The notes beneath the pieces were generated by a model. It did no database searches, had not been told where the DNA came from, and was given only the letters and a program-made list of their open reading frames with translations. Shown piece by piece: positions 1-10,599 of a DNA stretch of 64,000 nucleotides (positions are counted from its first letter, which is position 1; the number at the start of each line of letters is the position of its first letter). This DNA is from Cryptomeria japonica (Eukaryota > Streptophyta > Pinopsida > Cupressales > Cupressaceae), in assembly GCF_030272615.1 (NCBI RefSeq), contig NC_081412.1, positions 692,548,083 to 692,612,082 on the forward strand, read 5' to 3'. The translations under genes were made by a program, and so were the position numbers.

Positions 1-490
1 CTGCCATTTCAGAAGTTCAGACCACTCATTTAGTTTCTTCATTAAGGCAGTGTTTAGTGCCTTTTGATTCTTCTTCAACATATTAGCTTCAACAACCTCT
101 TCTAGACATTGCACTTGGTCCTCTACAACTGTACATAGAATTTTTAGTTGGGCCAAGGAGGAATCGGTACTGGGGAGGTTAGTATCGGGAATCAAACTAG
201 TAAGAGTGTCAACTGCAGTTTGAATAATATCTTGCTCTCTTTTCCTCCTTAATGCTTCCAGTCACTCTTGTGCAAGCATAATGTTTTGGAGCATAATATT
301 TGCAGATTGGAGGTAAATAGGACTGGTGATGTCAGCTAGTTTGGCTTGACCACTGGTTGCCTTTGGGGTCTCCACTCCTGTGCTCTTTGCCACTTCCTTC
401 TTCTCTTTGGCTCTTTGCTTTTCCTCTTTTGCCTTCTTTTTCTCCTCTTCTTCTTTCTTTTTCTTCTCTTCTTCCTTCTTCCTTTCTTCT
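1..490 (-). pseudogene. C-terminal part of B passenger gene (split from 6543-8820)
   Basis: Minus-strand coding continues the lysine/glutamate-rich stretch that ends at 6543. It starts with about 35 charged residues, then a linker and a helical region with a motif like VEDQVQCLEEVVEAN, and runs off the window at base 1. Removing the 491-6542 insertion and one CTTCT copy joins this segment in frame to 6543-8820, which is the main evidence that they are one gene. There is one in-frame stop (TGA at 264-262), one transition away from TGG or CGA. I do not recognise the family. The repeated basic/acidic stretch and predicted helices suggest a coiled-coil protein, but no function can be assigned. 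Confidence 0.6.
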
Positions 491-1962
491 TGTTATCACT
501 GATTAAAAATGGGCTTTTCTTTTCCCATGATTGGCTATGGTTTGTTGATTTTTTGAATAGGGTGCAGTTTCAAATGCTTCAGTTTTGTTTTTGACCTCAA
601 GGGTTTAAGGGTTTTTGATTTTAGATCCTCTTGTGCTTATTTTAAACCCTCTGGTTTCTAATCTTTCATTACTTTATTCACTTAAGTAATGGGTCATGGG
701 GTCGTAGGAAGTGTCCCCCCTTGTTGTTTGCCTAGGCAGTTATGTTAATTAATCAAAAAATTTATGCCTTATATGTTTTTGTCCTAAAGTTGTCGGGCCC
801 AGTAACTGGTGCGTATCTCGCGGGTGGATCCATAACTCATGTTATTTCGCTAGGTGAAGTTGCGCGTAATTTAAAACTAGTGAAGTTGTGAAAATGACAT
901 GGCATGCCACATAGATGGTTCAGTTGGTTGATGATAGCAAGTAAAATGGCGGCATGCGGCGTAAGTTACAACAATCAGTGGGTCAGGATTAAAGGCTAAA
1001 AGGCAGGCCCCAAAGGTGAGTCAGGTCATAGTCAGGAGATGACCTGGTGGGTATAGCTGTCAAGAGTAAATTATGGCCCCATGGTTTTCTTTCAGCGTAT
1101 AAAAAAGTGACAAGTCAGCTCTGAAGGTGACTGGGCGCCAGGTGTTTGTAGTGAGTCAGTGGGCCCACCCCTCCCAAAAGCCTTTTTAGATGGCTAAATG
1201 CCGATCAGTTTAAAAGATCATCTGACAGCCCGTGCTATTTCACAAGGGTAAGATGCTCGTTCTTTATACCCCTTGAAATAGCAAGAGTGAATGAGAGCCG
1301 TCCATGTGTCCGGTGACACGTGGTCTAAGAAGAAAGTTGTGGGCCCACCAAGGTGGAACTAGCGGTATAAAAGAAAGACACGCAGCCAGTATCAAGTGGA
1401 ATGTGAAGGAAATTTCAAGGCCAATGGTTGGGCGCCACGTGATATCATATAGCCAATGGAGAAGCGGGACCCGGTGCGGAGCCAAAGTTGTTAGTTAATC
1501 TAACGCTAGATCAAGTTTCTTTTGATCGGACAGTCGGCACTATTTCGCAGGACTAAGCTGCCCAATAGTTATGCTTCATGAAGTTACGAAAGAGCAAAAT
1601 GAAACACTTGCAGGAAAGTTGTGACCCGTTGGAGTGAAAAATAAGAATTCTTGTATGAATTCAATTTTGAAGGGATGGCCAAAGCATGCGGAATCAATGT
1701 TGTAGTTAAGACCCTAAGTACAATATTTGATTTCCTATCAACTCGGTGAAGATATCTTTTAAAGAATTTTGCAGAAGAGTGGATGCAAAGTTATTTTCTT
1801 AAGGTACAAAGCAAGTCGGTTCAGTTGCAGAGAAAATTCCTTCAAGCAAAGAACAGGTTCTCTCGTATTCTTGTGTAGCAATTCCTGTGTAGTGTTTTAG
1901 ATAAGATAACTCATTCGTCACAAAATTGTTTAAGAGTGGTATTCATTTCTTACATTTTCAAA
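491..1962 (+). promoter_or_regulatory. Upstream region of the 1963-5604 gene
   Basis: No gene is seen in these 1.5 kb. A TATA-like TATAAAAG lies at 1366-1373, and two G-box cores (CACGTG) lie at 1317-1322 and 1436-1441. A 37-base imperfect direct repeat occurs at about 1222-1260 and 1528-1565 (core GCACTATTTCGCAGG / GTGCTATTTCACAAG). The first copy forms an inverted repeat with CCCCTTGAAATAGC at 1268-1281. These features fit a promoter and leader for the downstream gene, but whether they work is inference. Confidence 0.35.
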
Positions 1963-4900
1963 ATGGCTCCTAAAAGAGAATTTTGTAGCAAAGTTAACTA
2001 CTCAGAAAGGAGTGTCTGTGATGATTTTTTAGAACAGTTGACGTTGTCAATTAATCAGGCATCAAAGGCAAAAGAATCAGTGCCCAAGGCTCCCCGTTTA
2101 AAGATAGGAGAAGGACTATATGACAAGGGTAACTGGTTGAGAGACCCACAGGTTGGATTGTCTAGGTTGGGGTTGTTTAAAGTTGGATTTGGAATGAGAA
2201 ATTCTCCTGCCTCGCAAAATAGTATCTGGGAATTAGATGTCGGGAAATTAGTAGTCCTAGGGTATTTATGGACACAGATTTGCTAACCCAAATTGCCCTC
2301 AACTATGATCCAGTCACAAGAAGCATTCGGGATGTAAATGGGAAAACCCCTGTTGAGATTAATGCTGAAGAGTTTAGGACAGCTTTTGGGCTTAATGAGT
2401 TCACCAATTTTCTAGAACCTATTAATTTCACATCATTAGCCCAAATTTACGGTGCATAGAGGAGTGATCTCAAGAATGGGCCTCTCAAGGAGTTTTTTGT
2501 GAAAATAGGAGGGTTAACAGTTGTAGGACCCAACACACAAGAGCCTTTTTCATTAAGTATGTTCACCCTGAGGGCTAAAGGAATGTATTGGGCACTTTGC
2601 CAAGTTTTGGGAGAAGATGCTAAAGCAAATATGCCGAATCATTACTTGTTAATGATTGCTCAGATTTTGAATCCTTCTCTTGCAATTACATTTGATTATG
2701 CCTCTTTCATTGCTGATGCTATCCATGGAGGGTTAATAGGAATCAAGAATGGAAAGGTGGATAGGCCTTTCGGGTGGTACTCATTCCTGATGCATCTTTT
2801 TCTCTTCAAAGGTGGTGATTACTTTGCTAGTGGACTGGACCTTGTTAAAGAGAAAGAAGGAGAAAAAATGTCGGTACAATTATGGAGTACTATGTTGTCA
2901 TGGGATAGAGAGGATGCCTGTTTTTTGAAGTTTGATAAACATTTTGCATCCAAGATAAGGACTCTCCTCTGCTCTAAGAACCCAAGAATCCCCAAAGTTC
3001 TTCTGGAATTCATAAGACCAAAAGAATTCGTAGAGAACATAAAAATTGTTCATAACTGGGGTGACATTTACTTGTATCCAGTCTCCAGAGTTTTCAGAGT
3101 GTTTGGTTTCAGAGGCACCCCATTTTTGCTACCTTACCAGGTCTCTCTCAAAGTGGGAATTGTAGAGATACTTAGACAAATTAGTGGTTTGCAGGAGGCA
3201 GAGTTGATAGGCAGGGGTAAAGGGACTATTTTCCCTACAGCTACCATAGCCCACCAATTTGTAATAACAAAGGGAGGCTGGAATTGCTTTGAGGATTTCC
3301 TCAAGCCTTATCATTTTTCCACTGCAGTGTCCAAATGTGCTGATCCAGAAGACTTCTTCAATGGTATGTTTAGAAAGAAGGTAGCATGCAGAGGTAGGCC
3401 TCATCAATTCCAGTTTCCTGAAGACCTCATCAGAAATGAGTTTGATCTAGATGAGCAGGAGCTAAGGAAAGAGAAGTGGGTGGCTAATAAGAAAGCCTTG
3501 GATTTTGTGCATCAGTTTGATGCCAGCTATGACCCATTGTCTAGCTTTTTCTCACTGGAGGAGAAAATAAAGTTTTTGATTGTTTGCTTTGAAGATGTGA
3601 TGTAGACCCTGAAGGAGAAGAGGGAAGCTGTAATCAAAAGAAACCCTGAGAAGGCAAGGATGATCATAAGTAGGTCAGCTTCCAGTAAATCAATCCCTCT
3701 TGGTGATTATACACTGCATAAGAAATCTAGTTATGGTGTGCTGATGAATATAACAGGGGAGCCCTCTACCTCCAAAGGAAAGAGGAAGATACAAGATGTC
3801 ATTGACATCCAAGAAAGCCCAAAGAAGCAAAGGGTGGGGAAAGAAGTACAATCAGATACACCTTTGTATTCCCCATCCCAATCCCCTATCTATATAGGAA
3901 ATGAGCAAGCAGCAGCTAAGCAACTCCTACAGTTAGGTAGTCTAGGGGAAATTGCCTACACTTATGATGAAGTGGAGGAAGGAATGCCAGAAGAACCCAT
4001 TGCTACTGAAATGGATATCACTACCACTAAACTCAAAGGCCAGGAGTGGGATCCTAAGATAAAGCAGGCAAGTAGTGCCTTTTTAGCTGATAACAATTTT
4101 GTCACATCAGAAGCATTTATGCAGTTTATATGGAAATAACACATAGATAAATATAATGCTAGATGTGAAAACAGAAAGGCTAAGCAGCCCAATAAAGACC
4201 CAGCCCTGGTGGAAGAGGAAATAAAGAAAGAGATGATGGAAGAATTCAAAACCATCACCCCTGAGCAGGGAAGAGATATGGTAGCACAAGCTGGAGTGCT
4301 TATTTTACCCGAATGGGATATAGCAGATGCCCTGGTATTAGATGCAGTGAGAAAAGAGACTAAACCCATGGAGGGAATTACTTTCAATAAGGATAATGCT
4401 ACACTCGTCATGTGGTCTCTCAAGAGAAATGAGAGTAAGAAAAGCAAAGACACCCCAGGGCCAAGTTACCTTGGTGGGATGATGGTGAAGAGAGTGCAGA
4501 GTACAGGGGTAGTGGAGGCTGCTAGCACTGTGTTAGAGACTGCAAAATTTAGTGTTGTGGTAGCAGAAAAGGAAGCCAAAGAGAAAGAGGCCCTCCAAGT
4601 TAAGTTGGAAATAGTTTTGAAGGCCTATAACAATGCCAAGGAGGAGGTAAGAGGTAAGGATAGCATCATTGCCAAGCTGCAGAGCCAGTTGACTAGACAA
4701 TACCATCAAGGTGATTCTTCAACACTGATGATCTCCTCTTCACCTGCAAGACCTCCACCTACTAGCCCTATCATTGAGTTTCCACCATCTCCAACACCCT
4801 CCAGCTCTCAAATGATTGAAATCACTCCCTAAGAATTAGAAAACTTGAAACAGGCTCAGGCCTTATATGCAAAGAAGTATGAGGAGAGAGTAAGGGCTAC

Positions 4901-5604
4901 AATTTCTAGTTTTGTAAATACAATAAATGCCTCATTTCTCTACAACATTGTAGGTAAAATTATGGATATATGGAATGAGCTCAGGAGAGACAAGGCCATT
5001 TTGACACCTATTTTTGATAAATGGAGGCCTAGGGAGCAAGATTTAGAGTTTATGTGTGTATCCTACGATGAAGCAAGGGCCAATCCCATCATCAAATCCA
5101 CTTCTGATGTCGCTAAAGTCTTAATACAATTAGTAGTAGAGGTGGATAATGTTGATAGGAAGGTTAATTTGTGCAAAAAGGAGTACACTGATCAAGTTTT
5201 TGAGTTGCTCCTAGGAGTTTTTGCTAGCTCGGATCAATTAAAGGACAAAACAAATGTGGCTTAAGGAGATAGAAGCTAAATTGTCAGCAAGAGTTAAAGG
5301 AATTATTGATCTAGATGATGCTTCTTTCTTTGTTGTGACAATACAAGAGATAGAGAAAATTAAGTCACATTATGGTTTTCTCAATTCAGAAGTCAACAAA
5401 ATGACAAATTCTTGGAAAAGGTTGACTAAGACCAAGGATAAAGTGATTAATTTCTCATGGCCGACAGAAGAGGTGTATGGTGAGTGGACAACTAAATATG
5501 CCACCCATGATCCAGAATAGTTGGAGAGCGCCCTTGAAAAGGTAGAAGAGGTTGCAACTGAATAGCTTGTTGGAGAAACTGCAGAGGCTGAAAAGAGCTT
5601 GTAA
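1963..5604 (+). pseudogene. Decayed ~1,200-codon gene of unknown family inside the 6-kb insertion
   Basis: A reading frame can be followed from ATG at 1963 (MAPKREFCSK) to TAA at 5602-5604. It is broken by stops at 2457, 3603, 4137, 4830, 5518 and 5563, and by two frameshifts near 2240-2265 and 5245-5264. All six stops are TAG or TAA, where CAG, CAA or TGG is plausible. Residues 1-550 look globular. About 550-700 is polar, with an NLS-like basic stretch (KGKRKIQ...SPKKQRVGK). A lysine/glutamate-rich coiled coil follows, then a proline/serine stretch, then a helical C-terminus. No zinc knuckle, protease, RT, integrase or transposase motif was seen. I do not recognise the family. The overall plan (globular start, charged coiled coil, helical end) resembles the neighbouring B passenger gene, without clear sequence similarity by eye. 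Confidence 0.6.
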
Positions 5605-6542
5605 CTGCTCTTGTGAAAAGCTTGTAACCTCTTTATTTTGAAAGGAATGATTGTAACAAACTCTCCTCGAGAAGTCCGAAGCTTTGTTCATCCATGTTGT
5701 TATAAATGGATACCAGGACTAGAGGAAGGGGGATCGCAAAGAATTGTAAGAAAACACTGCAAAAATTTATCTGAGCTTTTCTAAGTCTAATGGAGAATAC
5801 TCAAAATTTCTTCTAATATTTCTTGAACTAAATATCAATATACAGACCATCGGTTTTGAGTAAAGCTTTGTGTTGTCTTCAAGTGTGTTTACAAATTTGT
5901 TTACTGCATTCATTCTTAATAATCTAGGGTTGTTTTGTTTGAATGGAATTGCAAAGCAATTTTAGTAGAAGTGTTCGTTAGCTTTTCTCTTTAGGAGGGA
6001 AATTAAAGATGCGGGGATCACTCATACCAGTAAACTCTTTGGAAGAGACTTTGAATTTTGATGATCATAGCTTAATTTGGAATGCATAAATTCTTGTAGG
6101 TGTTAGGCATATACAAGGATTAATAGGAACCAAGCCAATGGGAAGCATAAAGATGCTTTGTTTGTGGAGTCTTATTTGAGTTTAGATGACTCTGTGACCT
6201 TGGATAAGGCATTGGTATTAATTGAAGTTGTTTATTGCATGTTTTGTTGATCGAAATGCTGAATTTAAGTATGGTTTCCATTCTTTATTTTTAGCTAATT
6301 TCAAAGTGAATAGATCCACTAGTTTTCTGGACTGGTTTGCTGTGGGTTTATGTTCAAAAGTGTGAATTCAATTCACAAAGGTATACCCACCTGGGCTCTG
6401 AGTAAGTCCAAAGTGTAGGAGGTTCAATAAAACCTTATCATATGTTGTCTTGAGAATTTCCTTATCTTTGATGTCTCTTCTGCACCAAGTTTAATCATAT
6501 TATTTGAAGGATGTTAAAGGAAATCAGATTTTGAAGACAACA
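5605..6542 (+). other. 3' non-coding part of the 6-kb insertion
   Basis: No gene is seen. The sequence is AT-rich with several TTGTCTTCAA/TTGTCTTGAG-like words, the last forming the insertion end. No copy of the insertion's 5' end was found here, so there is no recognisable LTR pair. Confidence 0.4.
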
Positions 6543-8820
6543 CTTCTTCCTTCTGCTTATCCTCATTTTGTTTCCTCTTCTCCTCTTCTTTCCACTTCTC
6601 ATCTTATTTCTTTTTCTCTTCCTCTTTCTTCTTCTCCTCTTCCTTCATTTTCTCTTCTTCTTTCCTATTCTCTTCCTCTTTCTTCTTCTCCTCTTCCTTC
6701 CTTTTCTCTTCTTCTTTCCTTTTCTCTTCATCTTTCTTCTTCTCCTCCTCTTTCTTCTTTTCTTCTTCTTTACTCTTCTCTTTTTCTTATTTCCTCCTCT
6801 TCCTCTTTCTCTTTATCGTCTTTCTCCTTCTCTTGTTTCTCCTTGTTTAAGTCCATAGTGATATCATCACCATCCAGTGCGTCCACATCAATAGTGTGCA
6901 CCTATTCTATAGCTTGTTCTTCCTCATCATCCAATGCCTCAATTGGGTTTCTGGTTTTTGGTTCCTATTCAGCCTTTCTATTGGCTTCAGCCACTTGGTG
7001 CATTTTCAGAGTGGCTTTGGCATGGACGTGTGTATCTTTCACCACTTCAGAGACTTTACCTTCAAGTAACAAGAGTCTTCTTCTTCTCATAAAGAAAAGG
7101 CCTTTGTACTGGTTCACGATTTCAAACAGTTCTGAGTTAGAAGCATCAGGGAAGTACTCTGCAAAAATCTTCTCTCTGATCTCCTATTCTTTCGTGATGG
7201 CAATGTGCCATTTATTATCTAAATAATTGTATAAAGAATCAAGTGTCTCAGATCTAATGTTTGATGGCAATCGGTCATAAACACATAAATAATTGATGAT
7301 TTCCCACTCTACTTCCTCTCTCTCACTATCACTAAAATCTTCAAAATATTCTTTCAAATCACTAAGCAATTTCTTTTAATGTTCTTAATAGTCCTCTGAC
7401 AATGTGTCATTGGCTTATAAGAAGACATATCAATATTTACCAGTGCTAATGATGCAGGTTCATTGCTAGTTGTCTTTGCCTTCTTCCTTGTTTGCCTAGT
7501 CTTCTTAAGCTGCACTTGAGGTTCTATATCCTCTGAATCCGATGAGTTGCCTTTGGTCTTCCACTTCCTTTCAAATACCTTGGTGGGTGCAACTTCTAGT
7601 TTCTTCTTGGTAGGTGACCACTTGGTCACTTTAGGACTTGCTGAGGTAACCGGTGCCGATACTGATGGCACTACCTTTCCCTTCTTCACTAAAGGTTCTT
7701 CAACCAGTTTTATCCTTTCCAAGTAGGTGTCGGTTCTCTTCTTCTTTGGATCAAGAGGCAACACAAGTAGGGTAGAGGCATAGCCATCTAGCATGTCATA
7801 CATCACCTCATATCCCATGGGTTAAACTTTTTCCTTTCTGGGCTCCACCACCTCCATTATGCACTCATCTACTCTAATGGCAAAGAAGATGTCCTCTTCA
7901 TACTTCTTTACAATATCACCAGATATCCTCATCCGCTGGCTCATCTTCCACTTGAATTCATCAAAATATTTATTCAAGACTTCAAGATATCTGGTTCCCA
8001 CCACTTGAAGGCTTTCTATAATTTGTTTGGTAACTAGTTGGTTAGCAGACCATTGAATATCACCAACTCCTAGAAAATAGCCTTGAAAGTAGAAAAATAG
8101 ACCTACCAAAAGTTGTCCAAATTTGAATCTTAGGGCACTGTCCTATTTGATAGACTTCAGGTTTATTAGAAGTTGCTTCTGCATATAGGTGCATAGATCA
8201 AATGAGGCATCTTCCATGATCATTCTGTAGGCAGCATTCATCACGACAGTAGAGACAAGGTTTATTCTGCTAGCATAGAACGTCCAGTATCCAATCACCA
8301 TGCAAGAATACTTGACCAAATCATCCTTGATGGTGTTGATGGTCATTCCCTATTGGTCGCTCATAGAATCGGTGAGCTTAGTCATTTCAGTCTTGATGAC
8401 ATTTCTTAGGGCTGGCACCTCACAAGTGTTGCAGAAATCAGTGATGGGATGAATGTCTTTAGGCGTAATGTCGTGTGTCCTCTTGAGATACATCTTGTCA
8501 CCATGCACTCTACTTAGGATGATGCAGATGTGATCTTCCATAAATTATTCAAGAAAGTACATCATATTGTGAAGTTTCTTCCTCTCTAGGATGTTGTATT
8601 CTGGTTTGATCATTTTGTCATCCCCACAAAATAGACCTAGCTAGGAATGGATCACTAGAGATCCTAGGTCTTCCAATTTACAATCAATGTACCCTAAAAT
8701 ATCACCTTCCACTATAACTCCAGCGGGTATCTAGGATAGGGCATTGTATTTCATCATCCATTGGATAAAATCCGTTGAATCAACAAGTGCACTAGAACTG
8801 GAGTGTGATGTAGAAGCCAT
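6543..8820 (-). pseudogene. N-terminal and central part of B passenger gene, unknown family
   Basis: A minus-strand frame starts at ATG 8820-8818 (MASTSHSSSS). It runs through in-frame stops, nearly all TAG or TAA, and at least two frameshifts (near 7365 and in the charged repeat near 6775) to 6543, where the 6-kb insertion interrupts it. It resumes in frame at 490. The first ~330 residues look globular, with motifs such as VVGTRYLEVLNKYFDEFKWK. A serine/lysine-rich basic region follows (KKTRQTRKKAK), then an acidic helical part, then a long run of EEEKRK-type repeats. It lies downstream of and in the same direction as the gag at 9269-10562. No catalytic motif is seen and I do not recognise the family. 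A decayed retroelement accessory ORF or a captured plant gene are both possible. Confidence 0.55.
6615..6722. repeat. 54-bp tandem duplication in the charged-repeat coding region
   Basis: Two near-identical 54-base units (6615-6668 and 6669-6722) and a degenerate third copy from 6723 lie in a pyrimidine-rich block (6555-6840). On the minus strand they encode 18-residue blocks of KEEEKKKEEE type. Because 54 is divisible by three, unit gain or loss keeps the reading frame. Confidence 0.75.
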
Positions 8821-9268
8821 GATTAACTGATAAACAAGAATTTTGATAAATACCTTCAAAATTTTGAAATTTAGGGTTTGTCAATACAGTGCACAATTCA
8901 CCACTTTGATTGTTTGAATACCGCTTTGTGTTCTTCACTTGATTTATTGTCACTATCTCTGGATTCTATAGCAAATTTTTTAAATCTCTATGAGTCACAA
9001 GTCAAATCGCCTTTTGTCACTCTACTCTTGAAAAAAATTTCGCTCAAAAATTGATAAGTGAAAATGACTTGAAAATCCCTTTTAAACAAATTCTTCACCT
9101 ACCATAATAAATGCATCACCATTAGGGCATAAACCCTAATTTTGCCTTTTACCATTTCTGGTCTTCTATCGATTGATAGGTAACATATACTGGTTAAGGT
9201 CTTTTACCGATATAAATTGAGGGTTCAAAACATTTCACCGATTTGTTGCCCCTGAGCTTTTCTGAAGC
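8821..9268. other. Non-coding spacer between B gag and passenger gene
   Basis: No coding frame is seen. The stretch is AT-rich and lies directly upstream of the passenger gene start on the minus strand, so it could be that gene's leader. No clear promoter element decides this. Confidence 0.35.
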
Positions 9269-10562
9269 TCAGTTTGCCAGTTTAGAGACTTCTACACTAG
9301 GTGCAGAAACCGGTTCTTCCTGTGACACTTCTTCAGGTTTCTTCTTCCATGTTTTCTTCATATCTACTTGAACAGTTTCAACATCAATCTTTCCTTCCGG
9401 AGTGACTGGTATGTCATCTGATATGTTCTTTCTCATTCTGTAGGTTCCCGCAAGGTGTCCTAGTTTGTTGCAATGATAGCATACCATTCCAGGTGTTCTC
9501 CATGGTCCATTGTTCATTCTACCATTCTTCCTCATGCATGTTGTAGTAGCATGACTGCTACCATGGCAAATCAAATAGGTTTCTCTCCAATTGGTTGTAG
9601 TTTGATAGCCACCACTACCTAACTGATGGTCATAGGTGTTATACCAGTTAGGATTCCAGTTCACAGAGTATTCAGGAAAAACTCCTTGACTCCTTGGAGG
9701 ATATCTTCTAGTGTTGTGCACGATAGACCTGCATTAAAATGCTCTATGCCCAAACTTTTTGCATGCATAGCAAATTCCATTGAATCTATTGGATCTAGTC
9801 TTATTGTTTAGAAAGTAAGGAAAATTATTTTGAAGCCTTATTTCTACATACATTAGCAATATGTCCTTCCTTGAGACAATTAAAGCAAACAGGTTTAAAT
9901 TTTTTCTTACCTTTATCCTTTGATGTTGGTTGCTTCTTTGATGCTACATCTTTTTCTTCAAAGGTTTCACCTTCTTCATAACCAGAGAAACCAAGTCCAT
10001 TAGTATTCTTTACCGGTTTAGCTGATTCAAGCTTTTGCTCTAACTTAGCAACACTCTGATTGAATTTGGCAAGTATTTCCTTCGTCTCAGTGAGTTCCTT
10101 TGTAATAGAAGCATTGGATTCCTTCAAGGTTGCATTCTCAGAGATAGCCATGTTTAGTTAACCTTGCATTTCTTCCTTTCCCACTTTACTCTCTTGGAGA
10201 TGAGCGGTAAGTGCACTAATTTCTTGCTTCAGCTTGGAGATCTCATGATCTTTGTCTTTTACCAGATCTCCAGCTTTCCTCTGATTCTCAAGCTGTTGAC
10301 ACATTCTGATAGTCAGTCCTTCTAGTTCCCTTCTCAGGTTAGCATTAAATTCATTCAATGTTTCAACTTCTTCAACTAGGGCTTCCATGTATGCTTCATC
10401 AGAAGAACTATTTTCAATTAGCTCCATCAGCATCTCAGCATGCTCTCTTCTTTTTGCCAGAGAGGCTTTATATTTGACTTTGAGTTCATCATAGGCTTTC
10501 TCAGTCTGAGTGAGCTGATGAGTAAGTTCCCTCACAATGTATTCCCCCATATCTCCTTCCAA
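9269..10562 (-). pseudogene. gag: Gag of element B with several CCHC zinc knuckles, decayed
   Basis: Minus-strand coding starts at ATG 10562 (MEGDMGEYIV) just downstream of the primer site. About 230 residues of predicted coiled coil come first. A GLGFSGYEEGE motif typical of plant copia gag follows, then a perfect CCHC knuckle (CFNCLKEGHIANVC, near 9848-9890). A second knuckle lies near 9742-9782 with a stop inside it (CYACKKFGHRAF then stop then C). A degenerate HGSSHATTTC and a last one near 9436-9482 (CYHCNKLGHLAGTY, final Cys lost) follow. Stops near 10157 and frameshifts near 9825 break the frame. Known role of the family: packaging element RNA into cytoplasmic particles. No protease follows, which suggests a non-autonomous unit. 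Confidence 0.75.
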
Positions 10563-10586
10563 GTGGTTAGACTTATAGAAAGGTTG

Positions 10587-10598
10587 GCTCTAATACCA
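10587..10598 (-). other. Primer binding site of element B (tRNA-iMet type)
   Basis: The minus strand reads TGGTATTAGAGC, one base from the plant initiator tRNA-Met site TGGTATCAGAGC. It lies two bases after the LTR end and just before gag, which fixes the element's direction. Confidence 0.85.
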
Positions 10599-10599
10599 A

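Larger units (their letters stand above)
491..6542 (+). mobile_element. 6.05-kb insertion carrying a long gene, no polymerase seen
   Basis: The unit begins TGTTATCACTGATT and ends GAAGACAACA. It is flanked by the 5-base direct repeat CTTCT at 486-490 and 6543-6547. Excising it with one repeat restores an open reading frame on the minus strand of the interrupted gene, which argues strongly for a real insertion. The TG...CA ends and 5-base target duplication are those of LTR elements, but I could not find a matching pair of LTRs. The outer seven bases of the two ends are near-inverted copies (TGTTATC and TGTTGTC). The only large coding region is the plus-strand gene at 1963-5604. The CTTCT repeat lies in pyrimidine-rich sequence, so the repeat alone would be weak evidence. 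Confidence 0.6.

Noticed and set aside
346-594. Plus-strand leucine/phenylalanine-rich frame resembling a membrane protein
   Set aside because: It is the reverse of the lysine/glutamate-rich coding on the minus strand and crosses the insertion edge at 491.
1963-5604. Alternative genetic code with TAG/TAA read as glutamine
   Set aside because: Frameshifts are also present, TGA stops occur in neighbouring elements, and active sites of known enzymes are mutated. Methylation-driven decay in a plant genome explains the pattern.
6504-7226. Plus-strand serine/leucine-rich frames
   Set aside because: They mirror the charged repeat of the minus-strand passenger gene; pyrimidine-rich sequence stays open by composition alone.
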